A DNA stretch of 24,795 bases from CAYJEQ01 sp964369235 (GTDB lineage Bacteria > Bacillota > Clostridia > Oscillospirales > Ruminococcaceae): contig CAYJEQ010000038.1 of NCBI GenBank assembly GCA_964369235.1, positions 1 through 24,795 of the forward strand, in the 5' to 3' direction. Positions 1 through 7,722 of the stretch are shown here, one piece after another (the first letter of the stretch is position 1; every line of letters begins with the position of its first letter). The position numbers were made by a program, and so were the translations under genes. The notes under the pieces were generated by a model. That model worked only from the letters and a program-made list of their open reading frames with translations. It was not told the origin of the DNA and did not search any database.

Positions 1-54
1 CAAAGAAAACAGCTTGAACATTAGGTTCAGGCTGTTTTTGTTTTGTGGTGGAAT
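1..54 (+). repeat. Left attachment-site direct repeat (part of attL)
   Basis: Identical to 21375-21428 over 54 bases; the copies diverge at 55 (t) versus 21429 (c). By alignment with the right copy, bases 1-2 are the last two bases of a tRNA CCA end, so the window starts inside the repeat and attL continues leftwards. Confidence 0.9.
8..40 (+). terminator. Rho-independent terminator of the upstream tRNA gene (attL copy)
   Basis: AACAGCTTGAAC (8-19) pairs with GTTCAGGCTGTT (25-36), including one G-U pair, around a 5-base loop, and is followed by a T-rich run. It belongs to the tRNA expected just upstream and is duplicated with the att repeat. Confidence 0.75.
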
Positions 55-59
55 TTCTT

Positions 60-80
60 TTGACCCATGTTTTGACCCAT
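60..80 (+). promoter_or_regulatory. Putative integrase arm-binding sites, left pair
   Basis: TTGACCCAT occurs at 60-68 and 72-80, a 12-base period, six bases inside the repeat. The same pair with the same spacing and orientation lies near the right end at 21196-21216. Tyrosine integrases with an N-terminal arm-binding domain use short repeated sites at such positions; the assignment is inference. Confidence 0.6.
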
Positions 81-194
81 ACGGGGATAGGACTTAATAG
101 ATTTACTTAGCACTGGGTAGGAATTGGTAGAAAGTTTTGGTAAATCTGTGGATTTATTGTTGGTTGGATTAGTGTTTTTTCTATGTTAGTATTA

Positions 195-1346
195 TTATTC
201 TTTGTTTGTAGATAATAGCTCTCCCATTGTACTGGCTGCATTTATCTGTGCTTGTGTGGTCACATGGGTATAGGTGTCAAGTGTAAATCCAGCCGAGAAG
301 TGACCCAACATTGATGACACTGTCTTTATGTCCACTCCATTTTGCAGTGCTAAGGTAGCAAAACTATGCCTTAAATTATGGAAGGATAACCGTGGTATGC
401 CAGCTCTATCAAGCACTCGATGTAGTTTATGTAGCACACTATCTGGTGAGATTGCTCCACCACTTTCACTACTAAACACATATTCGCTATTGCTCTTTTC
501 CCTCTTTGCACTTAGTATCTCCACTGCATCTATTCCTATTGATATATTTCGATAGGAATTTTTTGTTTTTAGTGGGGCTTCTACCACCTGTCCATTTATG
601 CGCATAACTTGTCTGCGTATGCTGATAATCTGTCGTTCATAATCAATATCCGACCATTTTAAACCAAGTAGTTCGCCTCGCCTTGCTCCTGTTACTATTG
701 CAATGTAGTATAGTTCATATACATTACATTTTTTAGCTTCTTCAAATAAGTTTGCTAAATCTGCTGTGGTTAGTGTTCTCATCTCTCCACGCTCTGCCTT
801 TGGTAGTGAGCAGTATTCTGCTGGATTGTACTTGATTAGTCTTTGTTTTTTTGCTACTTCTAAAGCCGACATTATTACTTGGTGGATATTTCGTACCGTC
901 TTTACGCTAAGTCCTTTTGGCTTGTTTTTACTTTCTATTCGCTCTACTCTGCCACTATCCAGTAGTTTCTTATATAGTTTTTGTAAGTCTAAGTTGCTTA
1001 ATTTTTCTAATTTTATCTTCCCTATATTTGGTTTAATATGATTATCTATATATCCTCGGTAGGTTTGATGAGAGCTGGCTCTAACTTTGATTTTAGCATA
1101 GTTTTCATACCATGTATCAAACCATTGTCCTACATTGTACTGTTCTGACTTTATTACATCCACACTACCTGCATTCTCTATAGCTATCTTTAACTTCTCT
1201 TTGACCTCTGCTTGGGTTTTACCAAGTACATTTTTAAATACCTGTTTCCCTGTTTCTGGATGATGTCCTACAGTGTATCTTCCCTCCCATCTACCATCAC
1301 TTCTTTTTCGTATACTGCCTTCTCCATTGGCTCTGCGTTTTGCCAT
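195..1346 (-). CDS. int: Tyrosine site-specific integrase
   Basis: A 383-residue integrase that would insert and excise the element at the tRNA gene. The N-terminus (NGEGSIRKRSDGRW, then a lysine-rich segment) resembles the arm-DNA-binding domain of Tn916/phage-type integrases. A SAM-like core-binding domain follows at roughly residues 65-170. The catalytic domain shows the expected residues: Arg in GARRGELLGLKW, H-x-x-R in FHNLRHSFATLAL, His in LGH and the nucleophile Tyr in DTYTHV. The ATG at 1346 is preferred over one 14 codons upstream because a GGGAAG Shine-Dalgarno precedes it and the family usually starts near this point. The gene lies about 140 bases inside the left repeat, reading towards the attachment site, which is typical. 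Length is normal and nothing looks broken. Confidence 0.95.
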   Translation of the reverse strand: MAKRRANGEGSIRKRSDGRWEGRYTVGHHPETGKQVFKNVLGKTQAEVKEKLKIAIENAGSVDVIKSEQYNVGQWFDTWYENYAKIKVRASSHQTYRGYIDNHIKPNIGKIKLEKLSNLDLQKLYKKLLDSGRVERIESKNKPKGLSVKTVRNIHQVIMSALEVAKKQRLIKYNPAEYCSLPKAERGEMRTLTTADLANLFEEAKKCNVYELYYIAIVTGARRGELLGLKWSDIDYERQIISIRRQVMRINGQVVEAPLKTKNSYRNISIGIDAVEILSAKREKSNSEYVFSSESGGAISPDSVLHKLHRVLDRAGIPRLSFHNLRHSFATLALQNGVDIKTVSSMLGHFSAGFTLDTYTHVTTQAQINAASTMGELLSTNKE

Positions 1347-1416
1347 ATATTCACTTCCCTTCAATTTTTTCAACACAAACATTACCATAAACTACTCTAA
1401 ATAGCTATTACTAAAA

Positions 1417-1635
1417 CTAACATTTTTCTTTGCTTTTTTCTTCTATCCATTCAAGTAGTTTGTCCTTTGGTATAATAATTCTCGTGCCAATTTTTATTGA
1501 TGGGAAACTTTCTTGTCTCACTAAATCATAGGCTCCTGCTCTGCTTATCCCCAGCAGTTTAGAAAGTTCTACCACAGATAACATCAGTGGTAGTTCATCG
1601 TAGTTTGTAAACCATTCTTTACTTATTTTAATCAT
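1417..1635 (-). CDS. xis: Excisionase-family helix-turn-helix protein
   Basis: A 72-residue protein with the MerR-like excisionase fold: MLSVVELSKLLGISRAGAYD forms the helix-turn-helix at residues 18-37, followed by the wing around KIGTRIIIPKDKLLEWI. Such proteins act with the adjacent integrase as directionality factors for excision; some instead act as regulators of the element. It lies 70 bases upstream of int on the same strand, so the two may be co-transcribed. One oddity is the start: AAGGAG abuts the ATG with no spacer. Initiation may therefore be weak, or occur elsewhere. Function is from family resemblance and position. Confidence 0.8.
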   Translation of the reverse strand: MIKISKEWFTNYDELPLMLSVVELSKLLGISRAGAYDLVRQESFPSIKIGTRIIIPKDKLLEWIEEKSKEKC

Positions 1636-1680
1636 CTCCTTATTTCTATTTATATCTTCCCTACAAGGTCTTTAATTTGT

Positions 1681-1830
1681 TTATGGTGGTATATGCTTAT
1701 GTGTAGTTTTAAGTCTTCTTAAAGAGTCAAATTTATGGATACACTCCTCACATACTAAATCCATTATATTAGTTATAATCCTGTTTATATTCCTATGCCA
1801 GCAACCTATACACCTACTTAAACGTACTGT
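1681..1830 (-). CDS. Possible small zinc-finger-like ORF (start uncertain)
   Basis: An open frame of 49 codons with an internal ATG at 1764 that would give 27 residues. It reads CIGCWH near its start and then CEECIHKFDSLRRLKTTHKH. The second part fits a C2H2 zinc-finger spacing: C-x2-C-x3-F-x5-L-x3-H-x-H. No ATG, GTG or TTG lies upstream of 1764 within the frame, and only a weak AGGAT is seen before the ATG. The gene may be short, use a rare start, or be a remnant of a longer cysteine-rich protein. Its position next to xis would suit a small element-borne regulator, but this is inference. Confidence 0.3.
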   Translation of the reverse strand, partial: TVRLSRCIGCWHRNINRIITNIMDLVCEECIHKFDSLRRLKTTHKHIPP

Positions 1831-1935
1831 TTATGGGGATTTAACTACTATAGTGTGAGTGATTTGCCACCAAAATGCAACAGTTGATGTCATTACAGCA
1901 CCTGTAAATATTTTAACATGAAAGTCTGTAAACTG

Positions 1936-2053
1936 GCTTAACATGGGGGTTTCCTCGGCTGGCACTGCCTGCCGATGTGGTGGACAGGGGGGCTTTAGAC
2001 CACCTGTCTTTCTCCTGCTAAAGAATAATATCTGTAAAAAGCCCCATGTTGCC
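1936..2053. other. Large inverted-repeat structure enclosing inner hairpins
   Basis: AACATGGGG (1940-1948) pairs with CCCCATGTT (2042-2050), and flanking GGC and GCC extend it. Inside lie CGGCTGGCA-c-TGCCTGCCG (1956-1974, one mismatch) and GACAGG (1983-1988) with CCTGTC (2003-2008). The segment is clearly more GC-rich than its surroundings. It could be a structured RNA or a DNA site such as an origin; no known family is recognised. Confidence 0.45.
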
Positions 2054-2120
2054 TGTAGTTTTCAGCATTCTGTTATTTGATTTTCCCTAAGTTACTCATA
2101 TCTTATCTTGGGATTTGAGG

Positions 2121-2154
2121 CTGAAATACTCTGTTAAACTATGCAGTATTTCAG
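2121..2154. repeat. 10-bp perfect inverted repeat
   Basis: CTGAAATACT (2121-2130) and AGTATTTCAG (2145-2154) form a perfect stem with a 14-base loop. There is no T-run after it on either strand, so it is not an obvious terminator. Confidence 0.6.
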
Positions 2155-2205
2155 ATTAATAGGGTGGGGGTGGTGGCTTTACCCTATGGTGTGATTTCAA
2201 TGTTT

Positions 2206-2221
2206 AAATTTGCGCAAATTT
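2206..2221. repeat. Perfect 16-bp palindrome
   Basis: AAATTTGCGCAAATTT reads the same on both strands. It is a candidate protein-binding site in the control region. It lies just beyond a stem ATAGGGT/ACCCTAT (2159-2165, 2180-2186) whose loop is G-rich. Confidence 0.6.
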
Positions 2222-2662
2222 GTGGGTTATTTCAGGTAGTATTCTGCCTATGTCCTATCAGTTTAGAGCGAAGTTCTGAAAGTTCCTTTTTCGGTGGCTG
2301 TTGGTTTCAAATTTTATCATCCCGTAAATTTTTAAGCAAATAGCTACTAGTGATATAAAAAAGTGTAACAGGTGTAACGGAATAAACAAAGTCAGTATTT
2401 ATCAAGGTTTGTAGAGATTTTGAGGTGTAACTTTTTACCTTAGGTAACACTTACCACACTTTATATAAGCATGGCGAGTTGTTTGCACAAAATTTTCAGT
2501 TAGCTTACTTAAATATTTTTCCATTAATCTATTTGGTTAATATCAATTTTAGTTACAGTTGTTTTTTGTATTGAACATAAAAGAACATTCGTTTTCATTG
2601 TAATCCATAATTTTAGTTTTGTAAATAGTTATTTCAGTTTATTGTATTTTTAATTTAAAATA

Positions 2663-2694
2663 AAAAAGAGAAGTTCATTTTCACTTCTCTTTTT
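2663..2694 (-). terminator. Bidirectional rho-independent terminator after the catabolic operon
   Basis: AAAAAGAGAAGT (2663-2674) pairs perfectly with ACTTCTCTTTTT (2683-2694), with an 8-base loop and T-runs on both strands. It lies about 195 bases beyond the end of the aldolase gene, so it probably ends the long minus-strand operon. Confidence 0.8.
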
Positions 2695-2889
2695 GTTTAT
2701 TTATATTTTATATTGGTTCTTGTTATGTTTATATCGAACTGATTCAAAAAAGTTTTGTATCGACTAGCACTAACCTTTAATTTGTTAAAACCATTAGTAT
2801 ATATATTCTTTGTTATAGTTTGATATTTTAATCAATGTAATTCATATTAAATCTTAATACATTATGTAATGTCATAGATGTAAAATCAC

Positions 2890-3645
2890 CTATTTAATAC
2901 TAGTTACAACATTTTTATAAAGTTTTGCAACTTCTTGTTCTATTAGCCCATATACTATGTACCTATACCCTTGCTCTATTCGTAGCTTTGCTTCTTCTAT
3001 AGTAGATACATATATCCCTGGTATTTTTCCTTTAGCTAAAACTTTTTTAGGAAAGTTCTCTAGTATATCAACCATTAACGGGTGATTAAACTGCTTTATA
3101 ATTCCTAATGATGCAGACATATCAAATGGTCCTAAAAACACTACATCTAAATTATCCACCTCTAATATATCTGATAAATTTTCATAGCATTCTTTGGTTT
3201 CACAATGGATTATGGTTAGATTGTCTTTATTCGCTTGCTCATATCTATAGATTAGGTCGTCCACTATACCAAAGTCCACTCCCCTAGGTATAGCAACTCC
3301 TCTAATACCTTCAGGTGGATATTTACAGCATGATACAGCAAATTTAGCATCATTTTTTGTATTAACTAAAGGTATCTGTACACCATCGCAGCCTGCATCC
3401 ATGGCTTTTAATATAGCAACCCTATCATTATGAGAAGTGCGAATTATTGTAGACATTCCTCTTAGCTTCCCCATAGCAGACATATTCATTGCACTTTCAA
3501 TACCTATAGCACCATGCTCCATATCAATGACAACAAAATCAAGACCTGATAACCCTAAAGCCTCTACTATCTGAGGCTGATTATAAAATACGAATGTGCC
3601 TACTGCCACATGCCCACTATATAAATACTCTTTTAGATTTTCCAT
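2890..3645 (-). CDS. HpcH/HpaI-family class II (metal-dependent) aldolase
   Basis: A 251-residue aldolase of the family that cleaves 2-oxo-3-deoxy-4-hydroxy acids, such as 2-oxo-3-deoxy-rhamnonate, 2-dehydro-3-deoxy-glucarate or 4-hydroxy-2-oxo-heptanedioate, to pyruvate and an aldehyde. Visible family residues are the DMEHG segment with His44, Arg69, the KAMDAGCDGVQIPLV loop with Asp83, the PPEGIRGV loop, metal ligand Glu149 in HCET and metal ligand Asp175 in LGPFDMSASLG. Length is normal. Last gene of the lower-pathway operon, 38 bases after CoA-transferase B; its Shine-Dalgarno (AGGT) is weak. Together with two dehydratases in the cluster it fits cleavage of a 2-oxo-3-deoxy sugar acid, but the exact substrate cannot be read from sequence. 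Confidence 0.88.
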   Translation of the reverse strand: MENLKEYLYSGHVAVGTFVFYNQPQIVEALGLSGLDFVVIDMEHGAIGIESAMNMSAMGKLRGMSTIIRTSHNDRVAILKAMDAGCDGVQIPLVNTKNDAKFAVSCCKYPPEGIRGVAIPRGVDFGIVDDLIYRYEQANKDNLTIIHCETKECYENLSDILEVDNLDVVFLGPFDMSASLGIIKQFNHPLMVDILENFPKKVLAKGKIPGIYVSTIEEAKLRIEQGYRYIVYGLIEQEVAKLYKNVVTSIK

Positions 3646-3683
3646 GTTTATTACCTATTCTTTCTATCAGATATTAAGTCCCC

Positions 3684-4400
3684 CTAAAACTCTGAGAATC
3701 TAATACCTGTTGGGTCTACCTCTTTTAGCATTTCAAGCTCTTCGTTAGTAGGTAGTGGCTCTCTTATTACTTCTCCCTTTGTACGGATCTCAAAAGCTGT
3801 ATTTTCAACTACTTCTTCATAGGTACTATCACCTAATAATGCCTCTAGGTACAGACCTTCTTCATCTTTAGCAAAAATACAAAGTGGAGTAAACACCTTA
3901 TATACATTACCGGTAGTAGTTATAAAGTCAACATCTTTAACCATTACTCTAGGATCATGCTTTGTTCTCCAAATGAAAGCTTTTTTTACATTAGGCACTA
4001 ACACTGCACTGCCAGCTCCACCAGGGAGTTTCACCTTAGGTTTACCATAGCTACCAATAACCGAACTATTTAAATTGCCTTTACCATCAATCTGTACTCC
4101 ACTTAAAAAAGCAATATCCAGTTCACCTCTCGCACCTAAGTCAAAGATATCTGTTAAATCAAATCTTCCTTCTGCTCTATTGGTTAGAACATCACTATCA
4201 GTGGATATTTCTAGCTTTTCCGGTAAGGCATTTGTTCCTCCTGTAATATTTACATAGATAAGCTCTGGTGCATATAGTTTTCTACTTAACATTATAGATA
4301 CTACAGGTACAGGAGATGCAACACCATGGAATACTTTCTCACCATTTTTAATTCTTCGTGCAATAGCTGTTACCATTATATCTGCTATATTATATTCCAT
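3684..4400 (-). CDS. CoA-transferase family I, subunit B (glutaconate CoA-transferase / IpdB-like)
   Basis: A 238-residue beta subunit of a two-subunit family I CoA-transferase. Family features are the VASPVPVVSIMLSRKLYAPEL segment and the glycine-rich LPGGAGSAVLVPNVKKAFIW and DVDFITTTGN motifs. Where classical beta subunits carry the nucleophilic Glu (E-S/N-G after a strand ending in Y), this protein reads YVNITGGTNALPE with no Glu at that place. That is more like the IpdAB-type CoA hydrolases than true transferases. Its start overlaps the end of subunit A by 11 bases, and its AAGGAGG lies inside the A gene, so the two are translationally coupled. The substrate is unknown; a short hydroxy- or oxo-acyl-CoA is possible. 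Confidence 0.8.
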   Translation of the reverse strand: MEYNIADIMVTAIARRIKNGEKVFHGVASPVPVVSIMLSRKLYAPELIYVNITGGTNALPEKLEISTDSDVLTNRAEGRFDLTDIFDLGARGELDIAFLSGVQIDGKGNLNSSVIGSYGKPKVKLPGGAGSAVLVPNVKKAFIWRTKHDPRVMVKDVDFITTTGNVYKVFTPLCIFAKDEEGLYLEALLGDSTYEEVVENTAFEIRTKGEVIREPLPTNEELEMLKEVDPTGIRFSEF

Positions 4401-5196
4401 TAGTGCTACCTCCTTGTAGATACTCTATTAAATCTTCTTTATCTTTTAAAACTAGGAATTTCTTAAGCATATCTCTATCAAAATCATATTCCCCAGAACA
4501 ACTTCCTGGCTGTGCCCCACCCTTTAACTCAACCACTGCATCTACAAGTAAACTAGGTATAGTTGTTAAATGGCTATTGTCTCTTACTTCCTTATTGCTA
4601 ATAATTCTTTCTGCTGTTACTATAACTTTTTTAGATCCTTTGGCAAATAGCAGATCTTCATATATAGGGCCTTCTATCCTGACATTTCCATTTTCGTCTG
4701 CTTCCTGTGCATGAATAATTGCTACATCTGGTCTTATTGCTTTAACGCAACGAACATCCACTCCAGTAAATGGATCCTTTACCACTGCAAAATAGTCGCA
4801 AGCTTCATTTAACCCACTGCCATCTAGCCCCTTAAAAGGCATAAATGGCACGCCTTGAATAGATGCTCTTATTGCAGAAATTACTGTATAGCAAGCATGT
4901 TCATCAGCTTGTACTTTACCACTTTCTACTGCTTTACGATAAAATCTACATAAACCAAACTCAGATTCATAACTTACAAACCCAGCTACTACGCTTTTTG
5001 CTTTATCAGCAAGGCATAGTAAATCTACATCATGGGCACCTGCTGTTTTTATAATATTTAGATCCTTTACATCGCCTCTACACAACTCATATAAAAACTG
5101 ATGTGGAGCACGATGAAGTACATTTCCACCAACTGCTACTGTATCACCATCTTTGATTAATTTTACAGCCTGTTGTAAACTGATTAATTTACTCAT
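4390..5196 (-). CDS. CoA-transferase family I, subunit A (glutaconate CoA-transferase / IpdA-like)
   Basis: A 268-residue alpha subunit, partner of the overlapping B gene. The N-terminal GDTVAVGGN is the CoA-binding entry typical of the family, followed by the conserved stretch AGFVSYESEFGLCRFYRKAV (residues 71-90) and the PDVAIIHAQEADENGNVRIEG segment. The acidic residues at 77 and 79 are candidates for the catalytic acid if the complex acts as an IpdAB-like hydrolase rather than a transferase. Length is near normal for this subgroup but shorter than classical glutaconate CoA-transferase A. Located 27 bases after the flavoprotein gene, with GGGG before the ATG. It probably handles an acyl-CoA produced in the lower pathway. 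Confidence 0.82.
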   Translation of the reverse strand: MSKLISLQQAVKLIKDGDTVAVGGNVLHRAPHQFLYELCRGDVKDLNIIKTAGAHDVDLLCLADKAKSVVAGFVSYESEFGLCRFYRKAVESGKVQADEHACYTVISAIRASIQGVPFMPFKGLDGSGLNEACDYFAVVKDPFTGVDVRCVKAIRPDVAIIHAQEADENGNVRIEGPIYEDLLFAKGSKKVIVTAERIISNKEVRDNSHLTTIPSLLVDAVVELKGGAQPGSCSGEYDFDRDMLKKFLVLKDKEDLIEYLQGGSTNGI

Positions 5197-5223
5197 TATT
5201 TATACATCCCCTTTATCTTCTCA

Positions 5224-6564
5224 CTATTTAATCCTACCTGCTGCTAATTGTACTGCATCCCATACATAAGAATACGGCGGCGCATATAAAAAATCTAAAT
5301 CCTGTATCTGTTCTGGGGTGTATTTACCATCAATTAATATAGTAAACATATTGCATCTCAAAGCCACGCCTTTAGCTCCAGCTAGCTGAGCACCTAATAT
5401 ATGCTTTGTATCTGAGCAATAGATTAACTTAATAAATATATCACTGTTACCTGGGTAGTATGGCGCATGTATAGGCGCTTTAGTAGTTACGGACTTATAT
5501 GGTACATTATTAGCTATGGCTTCTTTCTCACTTAAGCCTGTTCTTGCCACCTCTAGGTCAAGAACCTTAATTGCTGCAGAGCCTACTGCACATATTAGCT
5601 CTTTACTATCACCACAAATATTATCCGCTAACATTTTACCCTGCTTATTTGCATTAGTTCCTAGTGGCAGATATACATTCTTTTTTAATAGTTTATGATA
5701 TACTGTGGCACAGTCACCACCAGAGTACACATCAGCTATAGATGTCTCCATCTTAGTATTAACATCTACAGCACCTTTATCTGTTAGCTTAATCCCAGTT
5801 CCTTCGAGGAATTTTGTATTAGGTCTAACACCTGTAGCCATTACTAGCATATCGGTTTCATAACTGTTTTTATCAGTAACAACCTTTACTATTTTATTGT
5901 TTTCTGTTATAACCTCTATGATTTTTTCGCTCGTTTTCGCTATAATATTATGTTTACTCAACTCATTTGCAATCATATTTCCAATCTCACCATCTACTGA
6001 GGCAAGTAATCCATCCTGTAGTTCTATTAGGGTAACTTCTTTACCCTGCTGATGACAGGCTTCTACCATCTCTAACCCGATGTATCCTGCTCCAGCTATT
6101 ACTACTTTCTTTACATCGCTACCCAGATAATTTTTAATAGTTTCACCATCTTGTAGAGTTTTTACAGTAAATAAATTGGTCAGTTCCTGTGATATCCCTT
6201 TAATAGGCGGAATAATAGGACTAGCACCTGTAGCAATAATCAGTTTATCATAACTATCAATAAACTTTTCCCCTGTTTCTAGATTAGCTATTCTTACTAT
6301 CTTTTCATCTGGATTTACCCCTACTGCTTCATGAAGCAGCTTAACATCTATATTCTGCTTTGTTCTAAACTCATCTGCCTTGCGAATACGCATTAAATCT
6401 AGATTATCATTATCACCAGAAATATAGTATGGAAGTCCACAAGCTCCATAGGATGTTTCCAAGCCTTTTTCATATACTACAATCTCCGCATTGGGATCAT
6501 TTCTTCTTATTTTAGATGCTGCCGACATTCCCGCTGCTACTCCACCAAGTATTACTACCTTCAT
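5224..6564 (-). CDS. FAD-dependent pyridine nucleotide-disulfide oxidoreductase (CoA-disulfide reductase-like)
   Basis: A 446-residue flavoprotein. It has an N-terminal FAD-binding GGVAAGMSAA, the redox Cys42 in SYGACGLPYYISG, a central NAD(P)H-binding IAGAGYIGLEM, the second FAD motif in DVYSGGDCA and a C-terminal dimer interface ending in YAPPYSYVWDAVQLAAG. The single active cysteine is typical of CoA-disulfide reductases and NADH oxidases or peroxidases; there is no rhodanese extension. The ATG at 6564 is chosen because GGAGG lies 6 bases upstream and the family begins MKVVILGG; an ATG 14 codons earlier adds an unrelated leader. It sits between the aldolase and CoA-transferase genes. Its role there is unclear: it may keep CoA reduced or recycle NADH. 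Confidence 0.85.
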   Translation of the reverse strand: MKVVILGGVAAGMSAASKIRRNDPNAEIVVYEKGLETSYGACGLPYYISGDNDNLDLMRIRKADEFRTKQNIDVKLLHEAVGVNPDEKIVRIANLETGEKFIDSYDKLIIATGASPIIPPIKGISQELTNLFTVKTLQDGETIKNYLGSDVKKVVIAGAGYIGLEMVEACHQQGKEVTLIELQDGLLASVDGEIGNMIANELSKHNIIAKTSEKIIEVITENNKIVKVVTDKNSYETDMLVMATGVRPNTKFLEGTGIKLTDKGAVDVNTKMETSIADVYSGGDCATVYHKLLKKNVYLPLGTNANKQGKMLADNICGDSKELICAVGSAAIKVLDLEVARTGLSEKEAIANNVPYKSVTTKAPIHAPYYPGNSDIFIKLIYCSDTKHILGAQLAGAKGVALRCNMFTILIDGKYTPEQIQDLDFLYAPPYSYVWDAVQLAAGRIK

Positions 6565-6640
6565 TATATACCTCCATAAATTATTATAAGCATAGGTGTA
6601 GGGCATTTCACCTTACACCCATGCTTAGATTAAAAATAGA

Positions 6641-7642
6641 TTACTTACCGTTAATCATATCCTGCGCCACATTAATAATCATATCTTCCTGTCCACCTAC
6701 AACCTTACGCTTACCTAGTTCTACGAAGATTGCCTTAGGGTCAAGATTATATCTCTCTGCAATGTCTAAAGTATGTAGATAGAAACTCGAGTAAATACCT
6801 GCATAGCCTAGAATAATAGCTTCATTAGTTACCTCTAGTGGACGAGGTTTAATTGGCAATAGGTACTTTTCTGAAGTATCCATTATCTTAAATAAATCTA
6901 CACCACAATCTACATCCATCTTGTTAAAGGCTGCCACTAATGCTTCTGTAGGAGTATTACCACAACCAGCACCCATACCTTGTAGAGTTCCATCAACTAT
7001 ATCTGCACCCGCTTCATAAGCTGCAATAGAATTACCAACACCAAGTCCTACATTATTATGACAGTGTACACCTACTGGAATAGAAACTGCAGCCTTTACA
7101 GCTTTAACTCTTTCTACGATATCCTTTGGTACCATTGCCCCAGCAGAGTCAGCGATAAACACACAATCTGCACCATTTTCTTCTGCAATCTTAGCTTCTT
7201 TAGCAAGATTTTCAGCAGAGATAAGATGGCTCATCATAAAGAATGCTACTGCCTCCATACCTAGCTCTTTAGCCAGTTTAATATGTTGCAGACCCACATC
7301 TAGCTCAGTACAATGAATACCCACTCTAACCATATTTGCACCACATTCAAATGCTTCCTGTAAATCTTCTAACATACCTAATCCAGGTACAAGCAAACAG
7401 GATAGTTTTGTGTTCTTTAAAACAGAGCTTGCAGCTTTGAGCAGTTCTTTATCACTGTGTTTTCCAAAACCGAAGTTAATAGTAGAACCACCTAACCCTG
7501 CACCGTGACCTACTTCTACTGCATATACTCCAGCCTTTTCCATACCTTCACATAGGTTAGCAACAATTTCAGGTGTGTATGTATGGTGTATAGCATGAGA
7601 TCCATCTCTCATGGTAGAATCAAATATTTTAACTGTTTTCAT
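6641..7642 (-). CDS. mhpE: 4-hydroxy-2-oxovalerate aldolase (DmpG/MhpE family)
   Basis: A 333-residue HMG-CoA-lyase-like aldolase that splits 4-hydroxy-2-oxopentanoate to pyruvate and acetaldehyde. Signature residues are Arg12-Asp13 and His20 in STMRDGSHAIHH, metal ligands His193 and His195 in GVHCHNN, and the C-terminal GYAGIYSSFYLH and GKRKVVGGQEDM blocks that in this family contact the partner dehydrogenase. Length is normal. It lies directly after the acetylating acetaldehyde dehydrogenase gene, the arrangement of the DmpFG channelling complex, which passes acetaldehyde between active sites. The usual upstream hydratase MhpD/DmpE is absent, so the 4-hydroxy-2-oxo acid probably comes from the acid dehydratases of the cluster. 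Confidence 0.93.
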   Translation of the reverse strand: MKTVKIFDSTMRDGSHAIHHTYTPEIVANLCEGMEKAGVYAVEVGHGAGLGGSTINFGFGKHSDKELLKAASSVLKNTKLSCLLVPGLGMLEDLQEAFECGANMVRVGIHCTELDVGLQHIKLAKELGMEAVAFFMMSHLISAENLAKEAKIAEENGADCVFIADSAGAMVPKDIVERVKAVKAAVSIPVGVHCHNNVGLGVGNSIAAYEAGADIVDGTLQGMGAGCGNTPTEALVAAFNKMDVDCGVDLFKIMDTSEKYLLPIKPRPLEVTNEAIILGYAGIYSSFYLHTLDIAERYNLDPKAIFVELGKRKVVGGQEDMIINVAQDMINGK

Positions 7643-7722
7643 AATTTATAACCTTCCCTTTCCTATCTTATGCTCAAAATTTAAAGGCATAAGTCCTTCT
7701 ATAGATTTTTATCTGTTTATGA

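Larger units (their letters stand above)
1640..2889. other. Gene-poor, palindrome-rich region of the element
   Basis: Apart from the small cysteine-rich frame, no convincing gene is seen over 1.2 kb. It holds a paired structure at 1936-2053, a hairpin at 2121-2154, a stem with a G-rich loop at 2159-2186, a 16-bp palindrome at 2206-2221, three GTGTAAC repeats at 2363-2431 and a terminator at 2663-2694. Short protein-like stretches on the minus strand around 2240-2320 (for example KKELSELRSKLIGHRQ) are broken by stops and may be gene remnants. The region could hold the element's control or origin sequences. Confidence 0.5.

Noticed and set aside
1936..2053. A known riboswitch ahead of a gene
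   Set aside because: The fold matches no class I can recognise and no gene with a fitting function starts just downstream on either strand.
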